From contig CAKSNY010000027.1 of NCBI GenBank assembly GCA_934476455.1, positions 1 to 39,382 of the forward strand: DNA of 39,382 bases, written 5' to 3'. Origin of the DNA: an uncultured Clostridia bacterium (GTDB taxonomy: Bacteria > Bacillota > Clostridia > UMGS1883). This document shows, in pieces, positions 17,406-25,553 of this stretch (position 1 is its first letter; every line of letters begins with the position of its first letter). Both the position numbers and the translations under genes were made by a program. The notes under the pieces are model-generated. The model was not told where the DNA came from. It was given only the letters and a program-made list of their open reading frames with translations, and searched no databases.

Positions 17406-18851
17406 ATGAAAAAATTTTTATCAATTATTTTGGCAGCTGTTATGCTATGCAGCTTTGCCGGATGCAACAAAAAAAACAGCAAAAACGGCAAAAATAAGGA
17501 TACTGTAATAACATGGCTGATACCGGGCGACAAACAGCCCGGTCTGTCCGATGTTATGGAGGCGGCAAATGCTATAATAAAGCCCAAGCTCGGAGTAAAA
17601 ATTGATGTTCAGTTTATTGACGCCGGCGCATACAACGAACGTATGAATATGAATATGGCGTCCGGGATGGAGTTTGACCTCTGTTTTACAGGCTATGTAA
17701 ATCCATATATAAAAGCGGTTAAAAACGGCGGCCTTTTGGATATTACAGAGCTTTTGGACAAGGAAGTGCCCGAACTTAAGAAGGCAATTCCGGATTATGC
17801 GTGGGAGGCGGTAAAAACCTCCGAAGGTAAAATCTATGCGGTACCGAATATTCAGGTAATGTTTAACGTTCAGTCCTTGGAAATAAGAAAAGAAATAGCA
17901 GAAAAGTATAATTTTGATTTTGATTCGGTAAAAAAGGTTACTGATATAGAGCCTTTTTTGGAAATGGTAAAAAACGGTGAGGATGCTTTATTCCCATGGA
18001 GAACCAACTACGGTACCGCACCTTTTATGGGTGAAAAATATGAGGGTGTTCAAACAGGTGTAAGTGTAGATGTAGACTCGCTTAAGGTTGTAAATATATA
18101 TGAAACGGACGAATATCTTGCAGCTGTAAAACAGCTTAACAAATGGTTTAAAAGCGGTTATATCAGACCGGATGTTGCAAGCGTTATGTCCGATGTTCAG
18201 GATTATGACGCGGGCAAATATGCTGTTTCAAGCCTAAGCTGGAAGCCCGGCAACGAAGCAGTTGTTAAACAATCCAAAGGATGGGATTGTATATATGTAA
18301 ATCTTTCAGAGCCGTATTTTTCCACAAGCTCCGCAACGCTTACATTAACCGCTGTAAGCAAAACAAGCAAGCACCCGACAGAGGCGCTTAAGGTTATCGA
18401 GCTTGTTAATACGGACAGCGAGCTGTACAATATACTGTCGTACGGAATTGAAGGAAAGCATTATAATCTTAATAAAGAGGGCAAAATAGTATATGTTCCA
18501 GATTCCGGATATTCTCCCAAGGCACCGTGGAAATTCGGAAATCAGTTTAACGCATTGCTGGAGGAGGGGCAGGATGATAATGTATGGAAGGAAACAGAGG
18601 CGCTTAACAAGTCCTCAAAAAAATCTCCCATATTAGGATTTGTATTTGATACAGACCCTGTAATAAGCGAAATTTCGGCGTGTGAATCGGTAATAAGCGA
18701 GTATTCTGTGATGAAAAACGGTTCGGAAAATCCGGACGTGTACTACGCAACCTTCTTAAAGAGACTAAAGTCAGCAGGGCATGACAAAATCAAGGCAGAG
18801 GTAGAAAACCAATTAAGTAAATTCTTAAAAGAAAGGCAGTCTGAGAAATAA
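17406..18851 (+). CDS. Extracellular solute-binding lipoprotein, LipO type
   Basis: The 481-residue protein has a lipoprotein signal, MKKFLSIILAAVMLCSFAGC, with the lipid-modified cysteine at residue 20, then a Lys/Asn-rich tether. The body is a type-1 sugar-binding fold (VITWLIPGDKQPGLSDVMEA; GMEFDLCFTG). The last 140 residues match the DUF3502 C-terminal domain that goes with LplB/YtcP permeases (FDTDPVISEISACESVISEY). GGAG lies before the ATG. It should sit on the outer face of the membrane and hand an oligosaccharide to the two permeases just upstream. Confidence 0.93.
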   Translation: MKKFLSIILAAVMLCSFAGCNKKNSKNGKNKDTVITWLIPGDKQPGLSDVMEAANAIIKPKLGVKIDVQFIDAGAYNERMNMNMASGMEFDLCFTGYVNPYIKAVKNGGLLDITELLDKEVPELKKAIPDYAWEAVKTSEGKIYAVPNIQVMFNVQSLEIRKEIAEKYNFDFDSVKKVTDIEPFLEMVKNGEDALFPWRTNYGTAPFMGEKYEGVQTGVSVDVDSLKVVNIYETDEYLAAVKQLNKWFKSGYIRPDVASVMSDVQDYDAGKYAVSSLSWKPGNEAVVKQSKGWDCIYVNLSEPYFSTSSATLTLTAVSKTSKHPTEALKVIELVNTDSELYNILSYGIEGKHYNLNKEGKIVYVPDSGYSPKAPWKFGNQFNALLEEGQDDNVWKETEALNKSSKKSPILGFVFDTDPVISEISACESVISEYSVMKNGSENPDVYYATFLKRLKSAGHDKIKAEVENQLSKFLKERQSEK

Positions 18852-18909
18852 TCTGTGCCGATATGTAAATTCAGTTTAATTTTTACAAAATAAAGCGAGG
18901 AAAGAAAAG

Positions 18910-20991
18910 ATGAGCAACAAATGGTATGAAAAAAGCTACAGAAGATATATTCTGGACACCCATATCCCGGACTGGAAAGAGGATTTTCTTGCAGATTTTA
19001 ACCCGGAGCGGTATATAGAGCTGATTAAGCAGGCAAAGGTAGATACTGCGATTATTTGTTCTACCTCCTGTTTGGGTTATGCCTACTGGCCGACAAAGGT
19101 TGGGTATAAGCATAGAGGAATAGGAAATAAAGACCTTGTCGGAACTTTGACAAAGCTTTGCCGCAAAGAGGGGATTATTCCCATTTTAGATATCAATTTT
19201 TGGTCTACCGCAGCGGCAAAGGATCACCCCGAATGGAACTGCATCACATCAGACGGAAAACCTGCGATTGACACTATGTACAATGCGCCCGGAAGGTTTG
19301 GCGTATGCTGCTTAAATTCCGGCTACGGGGGATATTTTCTCGAGCTTGTAAAGGAGCTTGCAGCCGGATACGATTTTGACGGACTGTGGGTTGATATGAT
19401 TTTATGGCACAACTTCTGTACCTGTGAAAGCTGCAAGAAGCGCTACAGAAAGGAAACGGGGAAGGAAATCCCCACGGTTATAAATTGGGACGGACATGAA
19501 TGGGTTGATTACATTCACACACGTGAGCGTTGGATGAGCGAATATTTCAGCAAGGTAGTTGCTGCAGCAAAAAACATAAAGCCGGATATTACCGTTATAT
19601 GCAACGGCACATTCTATTGCGATAGCCTATACGGCGCAGCTGAAGATTATTACAGGATGAGCGAATTTATCGCAGGGGATTTTCCCACAGACAGGGCGGG
19701 TCATTCTTTAAAATGCAGATTGTTTAACAGCCTTGCAAAGAACAGACCGTTTGAATGCCTTGTTCCCGTTATGGATCCGGAGCTGTCCGAACATAACATT
19801 ATGAAAAGCGCAGAGCGTATGGAAACAGAATTGTTTGCCTGCATTATGAATAACGGCCGTTATGGATTTATTGATGCAATCAACCCATCGGGAACGATGA
19901 ATAAGAAAGTGTATGAGCGTATGAATAAATTGTATACGCTGGAAGAAAAGTACGAAAAATACCTTACAAGCAATGTAGATTTTTGTGCAGATGTGGCAAT
20001 ATACACCAACTGCCGTTCAGATATAAATCCGGAGGATAACGGCAAAAAATCATCCGAAAAAATGGGTACGGCGCCACATGTAAAGGCTTTGTACGGAGCA
20101 ACGTTAAATCTTATCGAAAGGCATATTCCGTTTGCGGTTATAACAAAATACGACCTTGACAGCCTTTCAAAATACAAGACGGTAATATTGCCGGATTTAT
20201 ATGCGGTAAGCCACGACGAGACAGAGGCTTTTACCGAATATGTTAAAAACGGCGGGTGTCTTTATATAAGCGGGCTTTCTGGTCTGTATGACGGTGAGGG
20301 AAACAAATATGCCGGAGGTGCGCTGAGCCATCTTATCGGGGGTGTTTATACAGGTATCACCGAAGAAAAAACCACATATATCCGCCCGGAAGGCGAGCCG
20401 CTGGGTATACTTACGGAATACACAGGGGAGCAGCCGCTTACGCTTAATAATCCACAGGTTATTGTCAAGGAAAACGGCAATGCGCAGGTCTTGGCACGGA
20501 TGACGCTTCCCCTTTACGACAAGACGGATAATTCGGTCTTTTCCTCCGCCATAAGCGACCCGCCGCAGATCGATACCGATTACCCTTCAATATTGCTTAA
20601 TCGCTGCGGTAATGGCAAGGTAATATATGTATCCGGTGCAGTGGAAAAATACAATGACAGGGACAGAGCACAGCTTTTCAGCGATTTGCTGCTTCATATT
20701 ACAAAAGGCGAGCTTTCGATGTATACGAATGCTCCATCCTGTGTGGAGATTACTGCATATCAGCAAAAGGAAAACAGAAGATATATTGTCAATTTTCTTA
20801 ACAGACAGGAGAACTTTTCAAATCTTCCCGTTTATGATATTGATTTTAAAATTTATATCGGCGAATATGAAAACGTAAGAGTGCTTCATATACCTGACAA
20901 TAAAGAGGTAAAGTTTGATTATGAAAATGGTTTTGCAAAGTTTACGCTAAAGAAACTGGAAATTTTTGATATGTATATTATTGAATATTGA
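18910..20991 (+). CDS. GHL6-like TIM-barrel glycosidase with beta-galactosidase trimerisation-like domain
   Basis: The 693-residue protein lacks a signal peptide. The first 340 residues form a barrel with features of putative glycosyl hydrolase family GHL6 (PF14871): an N-terminal YIELIKQAKVDTAI strand-helix, the FDGLWVDMILWH strand with a buried aspartate, and the CTCESCKKRY cluster just after it. Residues about 360-600 resemble the amidotransferase-like beta-galactosidase trimerisation domain (LSKYKTVILPDLYAVSHDET; YVKNGGCLYISG). The C-terminal 90 residues are a beta-sandwich. It should act inside the cell on imported oligosaccharides. Members of this group are mostly uncharacterised, so linkage and sugar are unknown. 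It begins 58 bases after the binding-protein gene and appears co-transcribed. Confidence 0.75.
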   Translation: MSNKWYEKSYRRYILDTHIPDWKEDFLADFNPERYIELIKQAKVDTAIICSTSCLGYAYWPTKVGYKHRGIGNKDLVGTLTKLCRKEGIIPILDINFWSTAAAKDHPEWNCITSDGKPAIDTMYNAPGRFGVCCLNSGYGGYFLELVKELAAGYDFDGLWVDMILWHNFCTCESCKKRYRKETGKEIPTVINWDGHEWVDYIHTRERWMSEYFSKVVAAAKNIKPDITVICNGTFYCDSLYGAAEDYYRMSEFIAGDFPTDRAGHSLKCRLFNSLAKNRPFECLVPVMDPELSEHNIMKSAERMETELFACIMNNGRYGFIDAINPSGTMNKKVYERMNKLYTLEEKYEKYLTSNVDFCADVAIYTNCRSDINPEDNGKKSSEKMGTAPHVKALYGATLNLIERHIPFAVITKYDLDSLSKYKTVILPDLYAVSHDETEAFTEYVKNGGCLYISGLSGLYDGEGNKYAGGALSHLIGGVYTGITEEKTTYIRPEGEPLGILTEYTGEQPLTLNNPQVIVKENGNAQVLARMTLPLYDKTDNSVFSSAISDPPQIDTDYPSILLNRCGNGKVIYVSGAVEKYNDRDRAQLFSDLLLHITKGELSMYTNAPSCVEITAYQQKENRRYIVNFLNRQENFSNLPVYDIDFKIYIGEYENVRVLHIPDNKEVKFDYENGFAKFTLKKLEIFDMYIIEY

Positions 20992-21013
20992 TTTTGGAAA
21001 GGATTAAGCAATT

Positions 21014-22702
21014 ATGAAAAAGCCTAAATTAACGGAACTTACATTGCGGGAAAAGATAGGGCAGCTTTTGTTGGGATATCAATATGATATAAATAGAAAA
21101 ACGGAGGTTGACGCAAATATTTTAAGAACGCCCGAAGAGAAAAAAGAATTTCTCGAAAATGAAAAATACGGAACACTTTGGGCGCAGACAGGGCATGTTT
21201 CCATGGGAACGGATATGGCGGAGGAATCTCATTCCGGAGGCAATTTGAGCAGAAGCTTTGGAGAGTGGATTGTTGAAGAAAGCAATTGCTATAAAATACC
21301 GGCGCTTACCGCACTTGACGCAGAGCAAAACGGCGCCGGTATGCTTTTTCCGGATCTGACCACCGTATGCGGCCCGATGGCAATTTCAGCAGCCAATGAC
21401 GAAAAGCTTGCTTTTGAGCTTGGCGCAGCAGTGGCAAGGGAGCTGCGTTGTGCAGGCGTAACCTGGCGCTGGGCGCCCGTTGTAGACCTAGCCTGCCGTT
21501 TTAATCCATCTATGCAGCGTTCATTTTCAGCGGACAATGTAGAAAAGCAAATTCGTATGGGCGCGGCAGTAGCAAACGGGATGCAATCTGAAGGGGTTGC
21601 GGCTACGGCAAAACACTTTCCCGGCGGAGATGAGGTAGAGTACCGCGACAGCCATTTTGCATCAACCTGTAATAGCAGCACATATGAACAATGGATGGAA
21701 AGACAGGGCAAGGTTTTTCAGGGAATGATAGATAGCGGTGTGTATGCTGTAATGACAGGGCATAAGGCGTTTCCCGCTGTAGATGATACAATGATTAAAG
21801 GCCGATATATACCAACTACCACGTCTCGCAAGATTGTTACAGAGCTTTTAAAAGAAAAAATGGGCTTTAAGGGTGTTGTAATAACAGACGGTATTGTAAT
21901 GGGTGGCTTGTATTCACTTTATTCGTATGAGGAGCTTATAATAAACCTTGTAAATGCAGGTAACGATGTTATCCTCGGCGTTAAGCCGCATACAGGAGAA
22001 ATAATAGAAAAAGCGGTGTCAGACGGCATTATACCGGAGGAAAGAATAAATGACGCGTGCCAGAGGGTTTTGGACATGAAAGAAAAGTTGGGTATGTTCG
22101 AAGACGGATATTGTCAGATGAAATACAAAGCAGAAGAGGTTATCCCAAAAACAAAGAAGATAAGCGATGAAATTTGCAGAAGGGGTATAACCTTGCTTTA
22201 TGACAAGAATAAGCTGCTTCCTCTCAACAAAGAAAAGATTAAAACGGTTACAATAATATGCTCTGCACATGTGGATTTTTTCTATGATTGTCTTATTGAA
22301 TATATGAAACCGGAATTTGAAAAGCGCGGCGCAAAGGTGCGGGTGCAAAGGCGCATTGCGAGCTTTGACGAGATGGACGCGATTGCATCCGAAAGTGACC
22401 TTATAATCTATGCGGCGTATGTAAATGCACATCAGCCGATGGGAATGCCTTCTCTCTACGGGGACGAATGCAGGACATTTCTTTATGCATTTTCTGCGGG
22501 AAGGGAAAAATCCATAGGGGTGTCTATGGGATATCCCTATCTTCATTACGACCTTATAACAAATGCAGATACGTTTATAAATACCTACGGGCGTGATCCA
22601 AGTATGATTTCCGCCTTTGTAGAGGGCATATACGGTGAAATGCCTTTTACGGGTGTATCGCCCGTAAGGCTGACGCCGGATCCCAACCGAAAGCTTTGGT
22701 AG
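21014..22702 (+). CDS. Glycoside hydrolase family 3, with Asp-x-His pair
   Basis: The 562-residue protein has the two GH3 domains: a barrel (1-350) and an alpha/beta sandwich (about 390-555). The nucleophile is D292 (GVVITDGIVMGG). The substrate loop reads KHFPGG (from K200) and continues to D212-S-H214. This resembles the His-Asp pair that N-acetylglucosaminidases of the NagZ branch use as acid/base, with one extra residue between the motifs. That favours an N-acetylhexosaminidase, or a phosphorylase-like relative, over a plain beta-glucosidase. There is no signal peptide, so it acts in the cytoplasm. It is 22 bases from the GHL6-like gene and 16 from the GH2 gene, clearly one operon. Confidence 0.88.
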   Translation: MKKPKLTELTLREKIGQLLLGYQYDINRKTEVDANILRTPEEKKEFLENEKYGTLWAQTGHVSMGTDMAEESHSGGNLSRSFGEWIVEESNCYKIPALTALDAEQNGAGMLFPDLTTVCGPMAISAANDEKLAFELGAAVARELRCAGVTWRWAPVVDLACRFNPSMQRSFSADNVEKQIRMGAAVANGMQSEGVAATAKHFPGGDEVEYRDSHFASTCNSSTYEQWMERQGKVFQGMIDSGVYAVMTGHKAFPAVDDTMIKGRYIPTTTSRKIVTELLKEKMGFKGVVITDGIVMGGLYSLYSYEELIINLVNAGNDVILGVKPHTGEIIEKAVSDGIIPEERINDACQRVLDMKEKLGMFEDGYCQMKYKAEEVIPKTKKISDEICRRGITLLYDKNKLLPLNKEKIKTVTIICSAHVDFFYDCLIEYMKPEFEKRGAKVRVQRRIASFDEMDAIASESDLIIYAAYVNAHQPMGMPSLYGDECRTFLYAFSAGREKSIGVSMGYPYLHYDLITNADTFINTYGRDPSMISAFVEGIYGEMPFTGVSPVRLTPDPNRKLW

Positions 22703-22718
22703 CGAAAGGAATTGACAG

Positions 22719-24413
22719 ATGAGACTTTTTACTGAACATATAAAAAGAAAAACATTTTTATTAGATGGCTTGTGGGATTATGCAATTGACGAAAAGGATA
22801 TTGGCGAAGAAAACCAGTGGTTTAAGCATTTTCCGTGCAATGCGGAAAAAACCACTGTTCCCGCCTGCATAAATACCCGTTTCGGATATATAAATTTTCA
22901 GTCAATTATATGGTACAAGAAGGATTTTTATGCAGAGGGCAATGTAGCAATCAAGTTTAATGCTGTTACCGAATTTGCAAAAGTATATCTTGACGGAGAG
23001 TACCTCGGCGAACATTACGGCGGATTTACCGCTTTTGAATTTGAAAAAAAATTAAAGCCCGGCATACATTCGCTTGTTGTAAGGGTAGATTCCTCAAGCA
23101 ATGAAGATACAATCCCTCTCTGGGAGGTGGATTGGCATCACTATTGCGGTATAATCCGAAGCGTAGAGGTAAGCTGTTTTAATGATGTTGCAATTAAAGC
23201 GATGCGCGCAGAGTATGAATTGTCCGATAAGCTTACATCTGCGGAAGTAAAGATATATGTAAAGCTTAAAAACTATCTGCCTTTTAGGTGTACAAAGCTG
23301 CTGTCAGTAAATATTGACAACGAGAAGGTTTATTCAAACACTGTTGAAATAGATGAAGAAGAAGAGATATGTGCAAGCTTTTTACTTAAAAATATAAGGC
23401 TTTGGGAATTAGGCAGCGGCAATCTTTACACAATAACCGTTCAGACTGATAACGATGACTTAATTGATAAAACCGGATTCAGAAAAATAGAGGTAAAAGG
23501 CAAAGGAATTTACCTTAATAACAAACGTATTTCTATTATGGGAGTAAACAGGCATGAAGAACACCCCGACTGGGGCTTTGCAATGCCGCCGCAGCTGAAT
23601 GTAAAGGATATGGATATTTTAAAAAACCTGGGTGTAAATGCGGTGCGCGGATCACATTATCCGAATACACAGCTGTTTGTGGATATGTGCGACGCGGAGG
23701 GTATTCTCTTTTGGAGCGAAATTCCAATGTGGGGTTTTGAAAAGGAAAGCCTCGAGAGATCCCTTGTTATTGCGCGCGGATTAAATATGCATGCGGAAAT
23801 GGTAAACCAGTATTACAATCATCCAAGCATAATTATTTGGGGAATGCATAACGAAATTGCCACGGATTCGCCCCAGGGATACAGCATAACCGAAAAATTT
23901 GTAAAATATGTAAAATCGATTGACAACAGCAGGCTGGTAACCTATGCAACCAACAGAATACTTAAAGATGATTGCCTTAAGCTTGTTGATTTTATCAGCG
24001 TTAATCAATATGTAGGCTGGTATGAGGGGGATATTGAAGATTGGGAAGGCTTTATGTCCGATATGAAAAACAGCCTCAAAGAAAAGGGCGTGGGGGATAA
24101 ACCCATTGTGATGTCCGAATTCGGCGTCGGGGCAATTTTCGGAAATAAAAACTTTGAGGAACTTCGCTGGAGCGAAAATTATCAGGTGAAATTTTATAAA
24201 CATACGTTAGATTTGTTTTTAAACGACAATGATATAAGCGGCGTGTATTTATGGCAGTTTGCAGATATACGAAGCAATGCAAAATGGTCGCTGCTCAGAG
24301 CGAGAAGCTTTAATAATAAAGGACTTGTCAATGAGTATCGCCAGCCTAAGCTTTCTTATTATGCAGTGAAGGAGATGTTCGAAAATGAAAGGGATAAAAG
24401 ACGCCGTTGTTGA
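22719..24413 (+). CDS. Glycoside hydrolase family 2 with beta-glucuronidase NxK motif
   Basis: The 564-residue protein has the sugar-binding domain (1-150), the Ig-like domain (150-250) and the catalytic barrel. The acid/base is E379 (GMHNEI) and the nucleophile E467 (VMSEFG). Near the end, FNNKGLVNEYRQPK carries N532-x-K534, the NxK motif that in beta-glucuronidases grips the sugar carboxylate; the following RQPK is also typical. This favours a beta-glucuronidase or galacturonidase over a galactosidase. No signal peptide is present, so it probably acts on imported uronic-acid oligosaccharides. The last 29 bases overlap the next gene in another frame. Confidence 0.88.
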   Translation: MRLFTEHIKRKTFLLDGLWDYAIDEKDIGEENQWFKHFPCNAEKTTVPACINTRFGYINFQSIIWYKKDFYAEGNVAIKFNAVTEFAKVYLDGEYLGEHYGGFTAFEFEKKLKPGIHSLVVRVDSSSNEDTIPLWEVDWHHYCGIIRSVEVSCFNDVAIKAMRAEYELSDKLTSAEVKIYVKLKNYLPFRCTKLLSVNIDNEKVYSNTVEIDEEEEICASFLLKNIRLWELGSGNLYTITVQTDNDDLIDKTGFRKIEVKGKGIYLNNKRISIMGVNRHEEHPDWGFAMPPQLNVKDMDILKNLGVNAVRGSHYPNTQLFVDMCDAEGILFWSEIPMWGFEKESLERSLVIARGLNMHAEMVNQYYNHPSIIIWGMHNEIATDSPQGYSITEKFVKYVKSIDNSRLVTYATNRILKDDCLKLVDFISVNQYVGWYEGDIEDWEGFMSDMKNSLKEKGVGDKPIVMSEFGVGAIFGNKNFEELRWSENYQVKFYKHTLDLFLNDNDISGVYLWQFADIRSNAKWSLLRARSFNNKGLVNEYRQPKLSYYAVKEMFENERDKRRRC

Positions 24414-25536
24414 CGTAAAAACAATAACACCGGAGAATGACAACTTTTTTTTCGGATATTACGATTTAAATGCTTTTGACAGCACATCTAAAAAACATCT
24501 TTGCGGAAGAACACGCTTTATAGACAGAACGCCTTTGCGAGATGATGTTCTTGAATTGGGGTATGTGGAGGACAGGGCTTTTAAGAAGATTGCAGCAACC
24601 ACGGCATGGAATTTTCAGCAAGGCGCAATGCTCCAATATAAAGAGGACAGCGACGATACCGTTTTTTACAACATAAGAACGGACAGCGGTTATTCAACGG
24701 TAATGCACAATATTGTTACAGATGAAAAAAAGCACTTTTCAGCTGCGGCGGCGTGCATATCTCCGAGCGGAAGATATGGCCTGGCTATAAATTTTTCCAG
24801 AATATACGATTTTCGCAAGGGATACGGTTATTGCGGTGAAAAGGATAAAAACAGCGAAAAAAACTGTCCGGAGGATGACGGCATATTTCTTATCGATTTT
24901 TTGAACAACGAAAAAAAGCTTATTATAAGCTACAAGGAAATAAGCCGGTTATTTCCGTCGGATGTAACACGCAATGAGAAATTGGTTATAAACCATATTA
25001 CATTTAACAAGACCTCTGACAGGTTTGTGTTTCTTCTCAGAAATTTTCCGCGAAAAGGCGCAAAAGATTGGGGAACAACTGTTATAACTTCGGATTTGTC
25101 CGGTAATATGCATATGATTATGGAAAATAAGTTTTTTTCGCATTATGCATGGAAAAACGGAAAGCAGATTTTGGCGTTTTGCGCTCCGGAGGATAAAGCG
25201 GGTCTATATTTAATAGACGACCTTGACAATTATGTAACCGAGCTTAAATCGCCATACCCCAACGGTCCGTTCGGCGGCGACATACATTGCATTTATTCGC
25301 CGGACAAACGGTATATTCTTGGGGACGGATATCCGGATACAGATAACTACAGACCGCTTTTTTTGTATGATACCGAAACCGAAAAAATTGTGCAGCTTCT
25401 GAAAGCAAAGTCACTGTCAGACGGTAATTGGGATATCCGCTGTGATTTGCACGCGAGATTTAACAGACAGGGAAACAGAATATCGTTTGACAGTGTTCAT
25501 GACGGGAAAAGGAAAATATGTCTTATCAACATCTAA
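24385..25536 (+). CDS. Cytoplasmic beta-propeller protein, candidate lyase-like enzyme
   Basis: The 383-residue protein starts inside the end of the GH2 gene, with AAGGAG 10 bases upstream. It consists of WD40/PD40-type blades. Conserved-looking stretches are FFGYYDLNAFD, WNFQQGAMLQY, GGDIHCIYSPDKRYILGDG and CDLHARFNRQ followed by FDSVHDGKR. The clustered histidines (IHC, LHA, VHD) recall the metal site of seven-bladed oligogalacturonate lyases (PL22), although no clear PL22 match can be claimed. It has no signal peptide. Its place next to a glucuronidase-like GH2 makes breakdown of unsaturated or uronic-acid oligosaccharides an attractive idea. A purely structural or binding role is also possible. 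Confidence 0.6.
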   Translation: MKGIKDAVVDVKTITPENDNFFFGYYDLNAFDSTSKKHLCGRTRFIDRTPLRDDVLELGYVEDRAFKKIAATTAWNFQQGAMLQYKEDSDDTVFYNIRTDSGYSTVMHNIVTDEKKHFSAAAACISPSGRYGLAINFSRIYDFRKGYGYCGEKDKNSEKNCPEDDGIFLIDFLNNEKKLIISYKEISRLFPSDVTRNEKLVINHITFNKTSDRFVFLLRNFPRKGAKDWGTTVITSDLSGNMHMIMENKFFSHYAWKNGKQILAFCAPEDKAGLYLIDDLDNYVTELKSPYPNGPFGGDIHCIYSPDKRYILGDGYPDTDNYRPLFLYDTETEKIVQLLKAKSLSDGNWDIRCDLHARFNRQGNRISFDSVHDGKRKICLINI

Positions 25537-25553
25537 AGCTACAGGAGGTAAAA

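Noticed and set aside
22019..22546. A 175-codon minus-strand frame in the GH3 gene
   Set aside because: It is a shadow of the GH3 C-terminal domain, with no start context and an unnatural His/Cys/Phe-rich composition.
24385..24413. A frameshift joining the GH2 and propeller genes into one protein
   Set aside because: The GH2 ends at a normal family length, and the propeller gene has its own AAGGAG and ATG. The 29-base overlap is ordinary operon packing.
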